From: Arthrobacter sp. EpRS71
Lineage (GTDB): Bacteria; Actinomycetota; Actinomycetes; Actinomycetales; Micrococcaceae
NCBI RefSeq assembly: GCF_001512285.1
Contig: NZ_LNUV01000003.1
Coordinates: 594,059-658,058, forward strand
Reading direction: 5' to 3'
DNA length: 64,000 bases
Positions 7,622 through 19,137 of this stretch are shown in pieces; position 1 is the stretch's first letter, and each line of letters starts with the position of its first letter. Both the position numbers and the translations under genes were made by a program. The notes under the pieces are model-generated. The model was not told the DNA's origin. It was given only the letters and a program-made list of their open reading frames with translations, and ran no database searches.

Positions 7622-9418
7622 GTGGCAAAGAACCCCGGCACATCGACAAAAACGAAGACGCCGGCGGCAAGAAAGCGGTTGCGCGTTGGCCTTGGCATCA
7701 TGCTGACCCTGCTTCTTGTGGTGGGCGGCAAACTCTTCATGGTCCAGGGCCTGGATATGGGCGGGATGGCTGAAGCTGCGCTGGCAAGCCGCCTGACGCC
7801 GCAAATACTTCCTGCTGAGCGGGGTCAGATTGTGGATGCCAATGGCACAGTGCTGGCCAGCAGTGTGATCCGCTACAACATCGTGGTGGACCAGACCGTG
7901 AACACCAGCACGGAAACTTTCCACCGATTCAATGACAAGACTGAGAAGCTGGACGAGATCACCCGTGATCAGGGGATTGCAGACCTTGCCGGCCTTCTGG
8001 GCGCGGATGAAAGCACCATCCGCGAATCGTTGACCGGAGAGAAGAAATACTTTGTGGTGGCAAAGGACGTTAAGCCGGAGCTTGAAGACCGGATTTCCAA
8101 ACTCTATATCCCTGGCCTCAGCGCCGAAGGTGTCAGCAAGCGCGTATATCCCAACGGCAGCGTTGCCGGTGGCGTGGTGGGTTTCCTCAAGGACGGAACC
8201 AACGGTCAAGCCGGCATCGAACAAACCCAGGACGAGGTTCTTCGTGGTGTTGAAGGCAAGCGTGTCTTCGAGATCGGTGCTGACGGCCTGAGGATTCCAG
8301 TGGCCACAGATGAACTCACTCCGGCCGTTGATGGTAGCGACGTCAAGCTGACACTGAACACGGATATTCAGTACTTTGCCCAGCAGGCCATCCAGAGCCA
8401 GGTCAACAAGATGAACGCCGAGTGGGGTTCCATAGTTGTGATCGACACCAAGACAGGCAATCTCATTGCCTTGGCTGATACCAATTCGCCGGACCCTAAC
8501 GACCCCGGGAAGGTTGATGCCAAGGATCGCGGCGTCAGGTCCGTGACGGCAGCCTACGAACCCGGTTCGGTGCAGAAGATGATTACAGCCGCCGCAGTAA
8601 TCGAAGAGGGGAAGTCATTTCCCCTGGATCACTTCACTACTCCCGCGGCCTACACCATTGATGGGCAGACCTTCACCGACGCGTTCGAGCACGGCACCGA
8701 AGAACGAACCCTTGCTGGAATTCTTGGGTGGTCCATGAACACCGGAACGGTGATGGCGGGCAGCAGGCTGACCAAGGAACAACGGTACGACTGGCTGAAG
8801 AAATTCGGCATCGGAGAGCAGACGGACATCGGCCTCCCCGCCGAGGCCACCGGCATACTGGCCAAACCCGAGCAGTGGGACGACCGCCAGCAGTACACGG
8901 TGCTTTTTGGGCAGGGTGTCTCCCAATCCACGCTCCAGACCGTGCGTGCGTTCCAGAGCATCGCCAATGATGGCGTGATGCTGCAGCCCAGGCTCATAGA
9001 CAGCTACATCACTCCGGAGGGCGAGGAACAAAAAGTTCCCGCCAAGGACTCGCGCCAGGTGGTTTCCAAGGAAACCGCCCAGCAAGTCCGGGACATCCTG
9101 GAAAGCGCCGTGACCGAGGGGCAGATTAAGGATGCGGCCATTGACGGCTACCGTGTGGGAGCCAAGACGGGAACGTCCCAGGCGCCCCGCGAGGATGGGC
9201 TGCCCGGGTTCGACGGTTTCACGGCTTCCATGGTGGGCATGGCACCCATGGATGACCCGAGGTTCATCGTGGAGGTGGTCCTCCAGCGCCCCAAGGGAAA
9301 CATCTATGGCGTCACCAATGGGCCCGTGTTCCGATCGGTGATGTCACAGGTCCTGCGGACCTACAACGTGGCACCGTCCACCGGAACGCCCGCGCGGTTG
9401 CCGCAGTTCGTCAAGTAA
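7622..9418 (+). CDS. ftsI: Septal peptidoglycan transpeptidase (penicillin-binding protein)
   Basis: A 598-residue class B penicillin-binding protein that crosslinks septal peptidoglycan. It has a membrane anchor at about residues 22-42, a dimerisation domain, and a transpeptidase domain with all three active motifs: SVQK (Ser316, Lys319), SMN (Ser371) and KTG (Lys515). PASTA repeats are absent. The start is a GTG at 7622 preceded by an AAGGA-type ribosome site. It lies between ftsL and murE in the usual dcw order. It would work with FtsW, encoded about 6 kb downstream. Confidence 0.97.
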   Translation: MAKNPGTSTKTKTPAARKRLRVGLGIMLTLLLVVGGKLFMVQGLDMGGMAEAALASRLTPQILPAERGQIVDANGTVLASSVIRYNIVVDQTVNTSTETFHRFNDKTEKLDEITRDQGIADLAGLLGADESTIRESLTGEKKYFVVAKDVKPELEDRISKLYIPGLSAEGVSKRVYPNGSVAGGVVGFLKDGTNGQAGIEQTQDEVLRGVEGKRVFEIGADGLRIPVATDELTPAVDGSDVKLTLNTDIQYFAQQAIQSQVNKMNAEWGSIVVIDTKTGNLIALADTNSPDPNDPGKVDAKDRGVRSVTAAYEPGSVQKMITAAAVIEEGKSFPLDHFTTPAAYTIDGQTFTDAFEHGTEERTLAGILGWSMNTGTVMAGSRLTKEQRYDWLKKFGIGEQTDIGLPAEATGILAKPEQWDDRQQYTVLFGQGVSQSTLQTVRAFQSIANDGVMLQPRLIDSYITPEGEEQKVPAKDSRQVVSKETAQQVRDILESAVTEGQIKDAAIDGYRVGAKTGTSQAPREDGLPGFDGFTASMVGMAPMDDPRFIVEVVLQRPKGNIYGVTNGPVFRSVMSQVLRTYNVAPSTGTPARLPQFVK

Positions 9419-9520
9419 GCTTCTTGGGCGTCTGTTTCGGCCCATTATCGATCCACCACTAACGGCCCGGGCGCCGCTGGCCCCCAGCCGGTCGTTCCAC
9501 GAGCACCATCGGAGAACCAC

Positions 9521-11167
9521 GTGTCAGAGCACAATGAGGCAGCTACCAACGCCACGACGCCGGACGCCGGCCAGACCGGCTTTCGTCCCGCATCCGTGGC
9601 TGCAGTGCCGTTGGCCACCATCGCGGAAACACTCGGTGTTGCCGTTCCTGAGGCCAGCCAGGACAGGGGAGTAACCGGCATTACCCTCAATTCGAGGGCC
9701 GTCGAAACCGGTGACCTTTATATGGCCTTGCCCGGCGCCTCCCGTCATGGTGCGGACTTCGTTCCGCAAGCAATCGAAGCAGGAGCGGTTGCTGTCGTCA
9801 CGGACGACGCCGGGGCTCGCCAACTGGCGCTGGCAGGGGAGCAGCCGGTGCCGGTCCTCATCGTCGCCCAGCCGCGAACCGCCGTCGGACGCTTGGCTGC
9901 TCTGATCTATCGCAGCCAGCCTGCCGATGGCGGGTTCCCGACGCTGTACGGCGTTACCGGCACTAACGGCAAGACCACCACCACCTACTTCATCAACTCC
10001 TTGCTCGCAGCTTTGGGTAAGAAGCCTGGCCTGATCGGGACCATCGAGATCCTTGCGGGCGGGAAGCCGATCCCCAGTCTCCTCACCACGCCCGAATCCA
10101 CGGATGTCCATGCGCTGCTGGCTCTGATGCGCGAACGGGGACTGGATGCCGCATCCATGGAAGTCTCGTCCCACGCCATCTCTTTCCACCGCGTGGACGG
10201 AGTGATGTTCGACGTCGCCGGATTCACCAATCTGACCCAGGACCACTTGGACCTGCACGGCAGCATGGACGAGTATTTCCGGACCAAGGCGGAACTCTTT
10301 ACCGGGGGAAGAGCCAAGCACGCCGTGGTCACTGTGGACGATGAGTGGGGCCGCAAGCTGGCCGGTGCAGCCGACATCCCTGTGACCACCCTCGCGACCA
10401 AGCTCGTCGATGCAGGCGGCCCGGACGCCGACTGGAAGGTTGCCTCCACCACGGCGCGCGGGCTGGGCTCGGAATTCGAGCTTAGGCACACCGACGGACG
10501 GACCCTGCGCGTCCACACCGGCCTGCCTGGCGATTTCAACGTGGCCAACGCAGCCTTGGCCACTGTTATGGTCTTGGCTTCGGGGGTGGACGAAGCGACG
10601 CTTCAGGCGGCCTTGGATACGCACGACCCCTTTACTGTGGCAGTACCCGGACGCATGCAGCTCGTTTCGGCAGAGCCAGCTTCGGTTGTTGATTTCGCTC
10701 ACAATCCCGACGCTTTGTCCCGGGCCCTGGAGGCCGTTCGCTCTCCCAAGGAAGGATCCCGGGTCATCGTGGTTTTCGGGGCAACGGGTCAGCGCGACCA
10801 AGGCAAGCGGCCCACCATGGGTGCAATCGCTGCCCGCCTCGCCGACGTCGTGATCGTCAGCGACGACGATCCCCACGATGAGGACGCAGCAGCAATCCGC
10901 GCCGAGGTGCTCCAGGGGGCCTACGCTGCCCGGGATTCCGAGAACCTGGACAGCGAAATTATCGAGTCCTACCCCCGGGATGCAGCCATCAGGCTGGCCG
11001 TCGACATGGCCACTGCCGAAGACACCATCCTCATCGCCGGGCGTGGCCATGAGGTGTGGCAGGAGGTCAAGGGCGTGAATCTTGCCCTGGACGACAGAGT
11101 GGAGTTGCGGGCTGCCTTGACATCCAAGGGATTCAGCGTTTCAACGGACCAGCGGATAGAGTCCTAA
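9521..11167 (+). CDS. murE: UDP-MurNAc-tripeptide ligase (probably L-lysine-adding)
   Basis: A 548-residue Mur ligase adding the third stem-peptide residue. The ATP loop reads [14 protein letters not shown]. The central domain has HNPDAL, and the C-terminal domain has VVFGATGQRDQGKR. The residue that selects the amino acid lies in the motif after DVVIVS. Meso-DAP enzymes have DNPR, while this one has DDPHDED, with His instead of the DAP-binding Arg. That fits the Lys-type wall of Arthrobacter relatives. The GTG start at 9521 has a GGAG site. It is followed within seven bases by murF. Confidence 0.95.
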   Translation: MSEHNEAATNATTPDAGQTGFRPASVAAVPLATIAETLGVAVPEASQDRGVTGITLNSRAVETGDLYMALPGASRHGADFVPQAIEAGAVAVVTDDAGARQLALAGEQPVPVLIVAQPRTAVGRLAALIYRSQPADGGFPTLYGVTGTNGKTTTTYFINSLLAALGKKPGLIGTIEILAGGKPIPSLLTTPESTDVHALLALMRERGLDAASMEVSSHAISFHRVDGVMFDVAGFTNLTQDHLDLHGSMDEYFRTKAELFTGGRAKHAVVTVDDEWGRKLAGAADIPVTTLATKLVDAGGPDADWKVASTTARGLGSEFELRHTDGRTLRVHTGLPGDFNVANAALATVMVLASGVDEATLQAALDTHDPFTVAVPGRMQLVSAEPASVVDFAHNPDALSRALEAVRSPKEGSRVIVVFGATGQRDQGKRPTMGAIAARLADVVIVSDDDPHDEDAAAIRAEVLQGAYAARDSENLDSEIIESYPRDAAIRLAVDMATAEDTILIAGRGHEVWQEVKGVNLALDDRVELRAALTSKGFSVSTDQRIES

Positions 11168-11173
11168 ACCGAG

Positions 11174-12664
11174 ATGATTGCACTTACTGCGGCGGAGATC
11201 GCCGACATCACCCATGGCCGATTGACCGGAGATCCGGACATCGTGCCCACTTCCGTCGTCACTGATTCCCGGGAAACGAGGCCCGGATCGTTGTATGTGG
11301 CCAAACCGGGCGAGCACGCCGATGGGCATGACTTCGTCGATGCCGCTTTCGAACGCGGTGCCGTGATGGTTCTCGCCGAACGCGAAATGACCGACGCCGA
11401 CGGCCGGCCCTATCCCGCCGTCGTGGTTGAGGACGCTGTGCTGGCCATGGGGGCGCTGGCGGCGGAGTCCGTGAGCCGCATCCGTGCTGAACGCAAGAGC
11501 CGTGGCGAGGACTTCACCGTCATCGGCATTACCGGGTCCGCGGGGAAAACCACCACCAAGGACCTGCTTGCCGGTGTGCTGTCCACGGCCGGTGCCACGG
11601 TGGCACCCCAGGGCTCTTACAACGGCGAGGTGGGCGTCCCGCTGACGGTGTTTGCCGCGGACGCCGGCACCCGCTTCCTGGTGATCGAGATGGGGGCAAC
11701 GGGTCTGGGCCACATCAAGTACTTGGCCGAGATGGTCAAGCCGGATATCGGCGTGGTCCTCGTTGTTGGCACTGCCCACGCCGGTGAATTCGGTGGCGTG
11801 GAGAATATCGCCAAGACCAAAGGCGAACTGGTGGAAGCCTTGAGCGAGCACGGTACGGCCGTGATCAACCTCGATGATGGCCGGGTTGCTGCCATGCGCA
11901 CCCGGACCAAGGCCAAGGTGCTGGGCTTCACGGCCTCGCCGGCCACCACTGAAGAAGTGGAAGCACGCAACGTTGTGGTCAATGGGCCAGGTTTCCCGGA
12001 CTTCGATCTTGTACTGCCCGACGGCGGCCCGTCCGTTCAGGTGCGCAGCCGACTGATCGGTGGACACCACGTTACCAATCTTCTGGCAGCAGCAGCCGCC
12101 GCGTTCGCCGCAGGCATCCCGGCCGCTGATATTGCGTCCTCGCTCAGTTCCCAGTCCGCAGCCAGCCGCTGGCGGATGGAGCGCACTGAACGCGAAGACG
12201 GCGTCACCATCATCAACGACGCCTACAACGCCAACCCCGAATCCATGCGGGCTGCCTTGCGTACCCTGGCCGACCTGGGACAAGGCAGAAGGACCTGGGC
12301 CGTTCTGGGAGCCATGCTTGAGCTGGGCGAGGACTCCATCCGGGAGCACACCGCAGTGGGCACTCAGGTGGTTCGCCTGAACATTTCCAGGTTGGTGGTG
12401 GTGGGACGTGCGGCCCGCGCGCTCTACGTCTCAGCCATCCAGGAAGGATCCTGGGGTGACGAGTGTTCCTTCACCGAGACAGTGGAAGAAGCGTACGAGC
12501 TTCTTCAACGTGAGCTGGAACCCGGAGACCTGGTGCTCTTCAAGTCCTCCAACGGTGTGGGCCTGCGGCATTTGGGTGATCGGATAGCATTACCTCCACG
12601 GGCCGAGCCCACCGGAGAAAACGCGGATGAAGCTGCCGCAGGCGAAGGGAACGAGCTGCTGTGA
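11174..12664 (+). CDS. murF: UDP-MurNAc-pentapeptide synthetase (D-Ala-D-Ala adding)
   Basis: A 496-residue Mur ligase that attaches D-Ala-D-Ala to UDP-MurNAc-tripeptide. The ATP loop reads [15 protein letters not shown]. The conserved [12 protein letters not shown] segment and the E/M/GATGL region are present. The C-terminal domain carries FKSSNGVGL. The ATG at 11174 is close behind murE. The stop overlaps the mraY start by four bases (GTGA), so murE-murF-mraY are probably coupled. Confidence 0.97.
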   Translation: MIALTAAEIADITHGRLTGDPDIVPTSVVTDSRETRPGSLYVAKPGEHADGHDFVDAAFERGAVMVLAEREMTDADGRPYPAVVVEDAVLAMGALAAESVSRIRAERKSRGEDFTVIGITGSAGKTTTKDLLAGVLSTAGATVAPQGSYNGEVGVPLTVFAADAGTRFLVIEMGATGLGHIKYLAEMVKPDIGVVLVVGTAHAGEFGGVENIAKTKGELVEALSEHGTAVINLDDGRVAAMRTRTKAKVLGFTASPATTEEVEARNVVVNGPGFPDFDLVLPDGGPSVQVRSRLIGGHHVTNLLAAAAAAFAAGIPAADIASSLSSQSAASRWRMERTEREDGVTIINDAYNANPESMRAALRTLADLGQGRRTWAVLGAMLELGEDSIREHTAVGTQVVRLNISRLVVVGRAARALYVSAIQEGSWGDECSFTETVEEAYELLQRELEPGDLVLFKSSNGVGLRHLGDRIALPPRAEPTGENADEAAAGEGNELL

Positions 12665-13770
12665 TTGCACTTTTGATCGGCGCCGGCGTCGCCCTTCTGG
12701 TGGCCCTGATCGGGACACCACTGTTTATCAAGTTCCTTGTGGCCAAGAGCTACGGGCAATTCATCCGGGACGACGGACCGACGTCGCACCACACCAAGCG
12801 CGGCACGCCCACCATGGGCGGAACCGTGGTGGTGGCTGCCGTGCTGATCAGCTACTTCGTGACACACCTGATCATGTGGATGATGAATCCGGCCTCGGCA
12901 GGCCCGTCCGCATCCGGGCTGTTGCTGCTGTTCCTCATGGTGGGTATGGGTTTTGTTGGTTTCCTTGATGACTTCATCAAAATCTCCAACAAACGCAGCC
13001 TTGGCCTCAATGCACGGGCCAAACTGATCCTGCAGGCAGCAGTGGGCATCATTTTTGCGGTGCTGGTCCTTCAGTTCCCCAACGAGGACGGCCTGCGCCC
13101 CGCATCAACCCAAATCTCCCTGGTCCGCGACATCCCGTGGCTGGACCTCGCTTTTGGCGGCACAGTAGTGGGTGCCATCTTGTTTGTGCTGTGGTCAAAT
13201 TTGATCATCACCGCTGCCACCAACGGCGTGAACCTGACCGACGGCCTTGACGGGTTGGCGGCCGGAGCGTCCATCATGGTCTTCGGCGCGTACACCATCA
13301 TGGGGATCTGGCAGAGCAACCAAGCCTGCGGGTCACCCCGGGAAGCCGGCAGCGGGTGCTATCAGGTCCGCGACCCCATGGACCTTGCCATGCTGGCCGC
13401 GATACTCAGTGCGGCGTTGGTGGGATTCCTTTGGTGGAATACCTCACCTGCCAAGATCTTCATGGGGGACACCGGTTCGTTGGCCATTGGTGGTGCCGTT
13501 GCGGCGTTCGCCATCCTGTCACGCACCGAACTCCTGCTGGCGTTCATTGGTGGCCTCTTTGTGCTCATTACCCTGTCCGTCATCATTCAAGTGGGCTTCT
13601 TCAAGCTCAGTGGCGGAAAACGCGTCTTCAAGATGGCCCCGCTGCAACACCACTTTGAATTGAAGGGGTGGGCGGAAGTCACAGTGGTGGTCCGGTTCTG
13701 GATTCTCGCCGGGCTCTTCGTGGCCGCGGGCCTAGGGATTTTCTATGCTGAATGGGTGGTGCTGCTGTGA
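12661..13770 (+). CDS. mraY: Phospho-MurNAc-pentapeptide translocase (lipid I synthase)
   Basis: A 369-residue integral membrane enzyme that transfers phospho-MurNAc-pentapeptide to undecaprenyl phosphate, making lipid I. About ten hydrophobic segments are visible. Family motifs include [17 protein letters not shown] with the catalytic Asp pair, [24 protein letters not shown] and the C-terminal [11 protein letters not shown]. The start is a GTG at 12661 overlapping murF. Its last codons overlap the start of murD. Confidence 0.97.
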   Translation: MIALLIGAGVALLVALIGTPLFIKFLVAKSYGQFIRDDGPTSHHTKRGTPTMGGTVVVAAVLISYFVTHLIMWMMNPASAGPSASGLLLLFLMVGMGFVGFLDDFIKISNKRSLGLNARAKLILQAAVGIIFAVLVLQFPNEDGLRPASTQISLVRDIPWLDLAFGGTVVGAILFVLWSNLIITAATNGVNLTDGLDGLAAGASIMVFGAYTIMGIWQSNQACGSPREAGSGCYQVRDPMDLAMLAAILSAALVGFLWWNTSPAKIFMGDTGSLAIGGAVAAFAILSRTELLLAFIGGLFVLITLSVIIQVGFFKLSGGKRVFKMAPLQHHFELKGWAEVTVVVRFWILAGLFVAAGLGIFYAEWVVLL

Positions 13771-15341
13771 ACGAAAGCCCGGAGATGACGCCGTCGAACG
13801 CTGACAGGCTTAAGACACTCACCAGCTGGGATGCTGACTGGGCCGGTTTGCGCGTTGTGGTGACCGGCATCGGTGTGTCCGGCTTCGCGGCCGCAGACAC
13901 CCTCATCGAACTAGGTGCGAAGGTGGTGGTGGTTGACGCCGCCACCAGCGCCAAGGCCGAAGCCCAGGCGGACACCCTCAAGATTGTTGGTGCCGTGGAC
14001 GTGCTGCTGGGGGAGGAAGCCGTGACGGCCCTTCCGTTGATTGAGGACAGTTTGCCGGACCTCGTGGTGACGTCGCCCGGTTGGCGCCCCGACCAAGCAC
14101 TGCTTGCCGCTGCGAAGCGGAAGCACATCCCCGTCTGGGGCGATGTTGAGCTCGCGTGGCGGCTCAGGGAGCGCTCCGGCCGCAAGACCGCGGACTGGCT
14201 GACGATTACCGGGACCAACGGCAAGACCACCACAGTGGGTATGGCTGAATCCATGCTGCAGGCAGCCGGGCTCAAAGCGATCGCCGTAGGAAACGTCGGA
14301 ACCCCTATTCTCGATGCTCTCCGGGACCCGGTGGACTACGATGCCTTCGCTGTGGAGCTCTCCAGCTTCCAGCTGCATTGGAGTCACTCCTTGTCTCCGG
14401 TGGCAAGCGTCTGCCTGAACGTCGCCGAGGACCATGTTGATTGGCATGGCTCCTACGCCTCCTACCTTGCGGACAAAGCCAAGGTCTATGAGAACACCCA
14501 AAAGGCGGCGATCTACAACGCCGAACAGATCGAGACTGAGCGAATGGTGGAGAACGCTGACGTCGTTGAGGGGTGCCGGGCCATCGGCTTCACCACCAAC
14601 ACGCCCGCCATCAGCATGGTAGGCGTGGTGGATGGCCTGCTCGTTGACCGGGCGTTCATTGCCGAGCGTAAAGACTCCGCGGCGGAACTCGCCGCCATGT
14701 CAGATCTCGGTCCTGTGGCCCCCCGCCATATGGTGGCCAACGCCCTCGCGGCAGCGGCCTTGGTCCGTGCCTACGGAGTTGACGCGGCAGCCGTGAAACA
14801 GGGCCTGGCCAACTACCTGCCGGGTGCCCACCGCATCCAGCTCGTGGCCAACAACAATGACGTTTTGTGGATCAACGACTCGAAGGCAACCAACCCGCAC
14901 GCGGCCTCCGCTGCCCTCTCTGCATTTCAGCGGGTTGTGTGGATTGCCGGGGGGCTGTCCAAAGGTGTCAACTATGACGACCTCGTCAAAGAGCATGCGG
15001 CCAGGCTCAAAGCGGTGGTGCTCATTGGTACAGATACAGAGGCATTGGAGGGTGCCCTCCAGCGACACGCACCCGATGTCCCCGTGATCACGCCGTCCAA
15101 GGGCGACACTGAAAGAGTGCAGACCGCAGCCGGAGACGGCGCTTCGCCCATCTATGGTGAGACCATCATGGCCCGGGCAGTGGCATCGGCGGCCGGAGTG
15201 GCAACGCCCGGCGATACCGTGCTGATGGCACCTGCGGCTGCATCCATGGATCAGTTCTCTTCCTACGCTCACCGTGGCGACGCTTTCGTCCTGGCAGTTC
15301 GCGAGCTTGTGGAAGGGCAGGCACCGACCACCGAGGAGTAA
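13767..15341 (+). CDS. murD: UDP-MurNAc-L-alanine:D-glutamate ligase
   Basis: A Mur ligase adding D-Glu to UDP-MurNAc-L-Ala (524 aa from this start). The Rossmann-like N-terminus reads [15 protein letters not shown] and the ATP loop [25 protein letters not shown] and [10 protein letters not shown] are typical MurD C-terminal motifs. I chose the GTG at 13767, which overlaps the mraY stop as GTGA. An ATG at 13752 in the same frame would add five residues. It is longer than the E. coli enzyme, partly through an N-terminal extension of about 20 residues before the first strand. Confidence 0.96.
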   Translation: MNESPEMTPSNADRLKTLTSWDADWAGLRVVVTGIGVSGFAAADTLIELGAKVVVVDAATSAKAEAQADTLKIVGAVDVLLGEEAVTALPLIEDSLPDLVVTSPGWRPDQALLAAAKRKHIPVWGDVELAWRLRERSGRKTADWLTITGTNGKTTTVGMAESMLQAAGLKAIAVGNVGTPILDALRDPVDYDAFAVELSSFQLHWSHSLSPVASVCLNVAEDHVDWHGSYASYLADKAKVYENTQKAAIYNAEQIETERMVENADVVEGCRAIGFTTNTPAISMVGVVDGLLVDRAFIAERKDSAAELAAMSDLGPVAPRHMVANALAAAALVRAYGVDAAAVKQGLANYLPGAHRIQLVANNNDVLWINDSKATNPHAASAALSAFQRVVWIAGGLSKGVNYDDLVKEHAARLKAVVLIGTDTEALEGALQRHAPDVPVITPSKGDTERVQTAAGDGASPIYGETIMARAVASAAGVATPGDTVLMAPAAASMDQFSSYAHRGDAFVLAVRELVEGQAPTTEE

Positions 15342-15343
15342 CA

Positions 15344-16645
15344 ATGGTCAGCACGCCCACCCGCACCCGCGGCAAGGAACCCCGGGACGGGAAGCCCAAG
15401 GCCGCATCTGTTGACAGCAGCCGCCCCAAGAGGCTCCGCGGACACTTGCGCGGCTTTTGGGAGAGCCTTGAAGGCAAGAGCAAAGCACCTAACAGCTCCA
15501 CGTACTACCTGATCCTCGGCTGTGCCCTGGCCTTGACGGCCATCGGGATCATGATGGTGTTGTCCGCTTCAAGTGTTGAAGCTATCTCCGAGGGCAAATC
15601 GCCGTACGCTGATGCCCTCAAACAGGCACTGTTCGGTGTTGTTGGACTCATCGCCATGTATGTCATTTCGCGGACCAACGTTAACTGGATGAAGAAGCTG
15701 TCCTGGTGGGCGCTCGGCGCTGTGATTGTTCTACTGGCCCTGGTCCAGGTCATGGGCAACTCGGTCAACGGCAACAAGAACTGGATCGATATTGGAGGCA
15801 TCACCCTCCAGCCCTCGGAGATGGCCAAGCTGATCCTCTGCGTGTGGATCGCTGCCGTTCTGGCGCGGAAGCAGAAACTGCTGCACCGTTGGATGCACGT
15901 CATCATTCCAGTAGTTCCCGGTGCAGGGCTCGTCATTGCCTTGGTGATGTTGGGCAACGACCTTGGAACAGTCATCGTCATCGCGGCGATCACCGCTGCC
16001 GGGCTGTATTTCGCAGGCGTTCCCGGCCGCATGCTGGCTATTGCCGGAGCGGTGGGTGCTCTCGGCGCCGTCCTGGGGACCATCAGCAGCCAAAACCGGA
16101 TCTGCCGCATTACCTCCTGGTTGGGGACGGCCTCCACGCAGTGCACGGAACAGTTTGACTTCGATTTCCAATCCACCAATGGCATGTACGGCCTGGCGCA
16201 AGGCAGCTGGACCGGACTGGGCCTGGGCCAAAGCCGCCAGAAATACAACTGGCTGCCGGAGGCGCACAACGACTTTATCTTTGCCATTATTGGCGAGGAA
16301 CTCGGCTTGGTGGGAACCATCGTGGTGCTGGTCCTGTTCGCGATCCTTGGCATCGCCATTTTCCGCGTCGTGGTGAGGCAGACCGACCCGTTCCAGCGCA
16401 CCCTCGCTGGTGGCATCATGGTGTGGCTGCTCGGCCAGGCAAGCATGAACATGGCCGTAGTGACCCAGCTCCTTCCCGTGGTGGGCGTGCCTCTTCCTTT
16501 CATCTCCTATGGAGGATCCGCGCTGATCATGTCGCTTTGCGGTGTGGGCGTAGTCTTGTCTTTGGCCCGAGGCCAATTGCCGGCGCAGCAGCGTTCAGGA
16601 TTCTTCCCGCGCCTCATGTCCAAGACCGCACGAAAGCGTACCTAG
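15344..16645 (+). CDS. ftsW: SEDS glycosyltransferase FtsW
   Basis: A 433-residue polytopic membrane protein with about ten hydrophobic segments after a basic 50-residue cytoplasmic tail. SEDS signatures include GGITLQPSEMAKL, GQSRQKYNWLPEAHNDFIFAI (read in parts) and PLPFISYGGSALI. It polymerises lipid II at the septum with FtsI. The start ATG at 15344 is two bases after the murD stop, with GAGGAG upstream. Confidence 0.96.
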   Translation: MVSTPTRTRGKEPRDGKPKAASVDSSRPKRLRGHLRGFWESLEGKSKAPNSSTYYLILGCALALTAIGIMMVLSASSVEAISEGKSPYADALKQALFGVVGLIAMYVISRTNVNWMKKLSWWALGAVIVLLALVQVMGNSVNGNKNWIDIGGITLQPSEMAKLILCVWIAAVLARKQKLLHRWMHVIIPVVPGAGLVIALVMLGNDLGTVIVIAAITAAGLYFAGVPGRMLAIAGAVGALGAVLGTISSQNRICRITSWLGTASTQCTEQFDFDFQSTNGMYGLAQGSWTGLGLGQSRQKYNWLPEAHNDFIFAIIGEELGLVGTIVVLVLFAILGIAIFRVVVRQTDPFQRTLAGGIMVWLLGQASMNMAVVTQLLPVVGVPLPFISYGGSALIMSLCGVGVVLSLARGQLPAQQRSGFFPRLMSKTARKRT

Positions 16646-16651
16646 CACTTC

Positions 16652-17770
16652 ATGACTCCTGACTCCACCAACGTGCCCAAGCCTTTGTCCGTCGTCCTTG
16701 CCGGCGGTGGAACTGCCGGTCACGTCAGCCCACTTTTGGCTATAGCCGATGCCATCAAGGACCGACGGCCGGACGCCGCCATTCTGGCTGTGGGGACGCC
16801 GTCGGGTATGGAAACCCGGCTCGTTCCCGCGGCCGGATACGAGCTCGCCACCATCGACCGTGTTCCCTTTCCGCGGCGCCCGTCGGCGGACCTCGTCAAG
16901 TTGCCCGCCCGGTTGAGCGGGGCCGTGCGGCAGGCCCGGCGAATCCTGGAAGAGTCCCGTGCCGATGTTTTGGTGGGTGTGGGCGGCTACGTCTGCACGC
17001 CCATGTACCTTGCCGCACGGAAACTTCGGATTCCCATCGTCATCCACGAAGCCAACATGAAGGCGGGCCTGGCCAACCGAGTGGGCGCGCGGTTCACCAA
17101 CCATGTTGCCGTGGCCTTTGCCGGGACCCGCTTGCGGGGTGCATGCCACGTAGGCATGCCCATGCGCCGGGCCATCTCGCACTTGAACAGGACCGTAGCT
17201 GCGCCTGCGGCGAAGGCCTCCTTGGGGCTGGATGCCAACCGCCCGGCGTTGATCGTCACAGGCGGTTCCTCAGGGGCGTTGAGCATCAACCGGGCCATCA
17301 CTGCCGCGCTCCCGGCACTGGCGGCTGCCGGCATTGAGACCCTTCACATCACAGGCAAGGGCAAAGCGGTGGAAGACGACGACGGCGGCCTGCTCGCCGC
17401 TGACGGCTACCGGCAGGTTGAGTATGTGGACGGCATGGAGAACGTCTACGCCGCTGCCGACGTCATCCTCGCCCGTGCCGGAGCCGGAACTGTCAGCGAG
17501 GTAGCGGCTGTGGGTCTTCCGGCCGTATTCGTGCCCTTGCCGATTGGCAATGGGGAGCAGGCGCTGAACGCAGCTCCCTTGGTTGCCGCGGGTGGCGCGC
17601 TGATGGTCAGTGACCAAGACCTCAGCCCGGAATGGCTCCGGACACAATTGATTCCGCTGCTGAGTGACCGCGGCAGACTTAACGACATGGCCCGGAAATC
17701 CGAAGCCCTTGGTATCAGAAACGCCGATCAGCAAATGGCTGATCTTGTCTTGGAAGCGGTATCCGCATGA
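16652..17770 (+). CDS. murG: Lipid II synthase (GlcNAc transferase)
   Basis: A 372-residue GT28 glycosyltransferase that transfers GlcNAc from UDP-GlcNAc to lipid I on the inner membrane face. The N-terminal [16 protein letters not shown] loop and the second-domain motifs [14 protein letters not shown] and [17 protein letters not shown] are intact. The ATG at 16652 lies six bases after ftsW. Its stop overlaps the murC start by four bases (ATGA). Confidence 0.97.
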   Translation: MTPDSTNVPKPLSVVLAGGGTAGHVSPLLAIADAIKDRRPDAAILAVGTPSGMETRLVPAAGYELATIDRVPFPRRPSADLVKLPARLSGAVRQARRILEESRADVLVGVGGYVCTPMYLAARKLRIPIVIHEANMKAGLANRVGARFTNHVAVAFAGTRLRGACHVGMPMRRAISHLNRTVAAPAAKASLGLDANRPALIVTGGSSGALSINRAITAALPALAAAGIETLHITGKGKAVEDDDGGLLAADGYRQVEYVDGMENVYAAADVILARAGAGTVSEVAAVGLPAVFVPLPIGNGEQALNAAPLVAAGGALMVSDQDLSPEWLRTQLIPLLSDRGRLNDMARKSEALGIRNADQQMADLVLEAVSA

Positions 17771-19137
17771 CCAACAGCATCGCCCCGATTGATTCCCTCG
17801 GACGCGTCCACTTCATCGGAATCGGCGGAGTGGGAATGTCCGCGGTGGCGCGCATCATGGTGTCGCGGGGCGTCCCGGTCAGCGGATCCGATGTCAAGGA
17901 CCTTCCGGTGATGCGCGACCTCGCCGCTGCAGGTGCGCGCATTGCAGTGGGCTACGACGCCGGAAACCTGGGCGATGCACAGACCGTCGTTGCCGGTTCA
18001 GCCATCCGTGCAGACAACCCGGAGCTGGTGGCGGCGCGCGAAGCCAAGCTGCCCGTACTGCACCGCTCGGAAGCCCTGGCCGCCACCATGACCGGCCATC
18101 GGGTCGTCACCGTGGCCGGTACACATGGCAAGTCCACCACCACCTCCATGGTGGCTGTCCTCTTGAAGGAAGCCGGCCTGGATCCTTCCTTCGCCATTGG
18201 CGCAAATGTTCCGGCACTTGGCGTCAACGCAGCGCACGGAGGATCCGACATCTTCGTAGCAGAGGCCGATGAATCGGACGGATCATTCCTGAACTACCGT
18301 CCGCTGATTGCCGTGGTCACCAACGTCGAAGCCGATCACTTGGATCATTACGGGACTCCGGAGGCCGTCTTCGCTTCCTTTGATGCCTTCGCCGCGCTCC
18401 TGCCTGCCAACGGCGTTCTTCTGGCTTGTGCCGACGACGCCGGGGCCCGGGCCTTGGCGGAGCGCACTGCGTCGACTGGGACAACACGGGTGTTGACGTA
18501 CGGAACCGCAGCCGACGCGGACGTCCAGCTTCACGACGGCGGTCCGGGCGACGTTTCAGTTGCCGTTGGCGGAGACGTCCACAGGCTTGAACTACAGGTA
18601 CCCGGACGGCACAACGCCTTGAACGCGGCAGCCGCGTTCGCCGTCGCCGTCGAACTCGGCGTGGAACCCGGCGCCGCAGCGGCCGCGCTGGGCCACTTCA
18701 CGGGTGCGTCACGGCGCTTTGAACTCAAAGGCCAGGGGAGGGGAGTGCGGGTCTATGACGACTACGCCCACCATCCCACGGAAGTCCGCGCAGCGCTGTC
18801 TGCAGCACGCTCCGTGGCCGCTGGCAACAAGGTGCACGTCCTCTTCCAACCGCACCTGTTTTCGCGGACCCGTGAGTTCGCTCAGGAGTTCGCGGCCGCA
18901 TTGGATCTGGCAGACACCGCTTTGGTCCTGGATATCTATCCTGCCCGCGAGGACCCTGTCGCCGGGGTGACAAGCTCGCTGATAACGGACCATTTGATGA
19001 ACGGCCGGCTCGTTTCAGCTGAGGAAGCCGTGGACGCCGTAGCGGCCATTGCAAGCGACGGCGACGTCGTGCTGACGGTCGGAGCCGGAGATGTCACTGC
19101 CTACGGTCCGGTCATCGTGGCGGCGTTGGATGGCTAG
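17767..19137 (+). CDS. murC: UDP-MurNAc:L-alanine ligase
   Basis: A 456-residue Mur ligase for the first stem-peptide residue, L-Ala. The N-terminal motif is [16 protein letters not shown], the ATP loop [13 protein letters not shown], and the C-terminal domain has [13 protein letters not shown] and FQPHLFSRT. It overlaps murG upstream and ftsQ downstream, typical of the compact dcw arrangement. Confidence 0.97.
   Translation: MTNSIAPIDSLGRVHFIGIGGVGMSAVARIMVSRGVPVSGSDVKDLPVMRDLAAAGARIAVGYDAGNLGDAQTVVAGSAIRADNPELVAAREAKLPVLHRSEALAATMTGHRVVTVAGTHGKSTTTSMVAVLLKEAGLDPSFAIGANVPALGVNAAHGGSDIFVAEADESDGSFLNYRPLIAVVTNVEADHLDHYGTPEAVFASFDAFAALLPANGVLLACADDAGARALAERTASTGTTRVLTYGTAADADVQLHDGGPGDVSVAVGGDVHRLELQVPGRHNALNAAAAFAVAVELGVEPGAAAAALGHFTGASRRFELKGQGRGVRVYDDYAHHPTEVRAALSAARSVAAGNKVHVLFQPHLFSRTREFAQEFAAALDLADTALVLDIYPAREDPVAGVTSSLITDHLMNGRLVSAEEAVDAVAAIASDGDVVLTVGAGDVTAYGPVIVAALDG

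Noticed and set aside
9524..11050. 508-codon open frame on the minus strand across murE
   Set aside because: It mirrors murE codons exactly, has Gly/Val/His-rich composition and no family similarity; murE with intact motifs explains the DNA.
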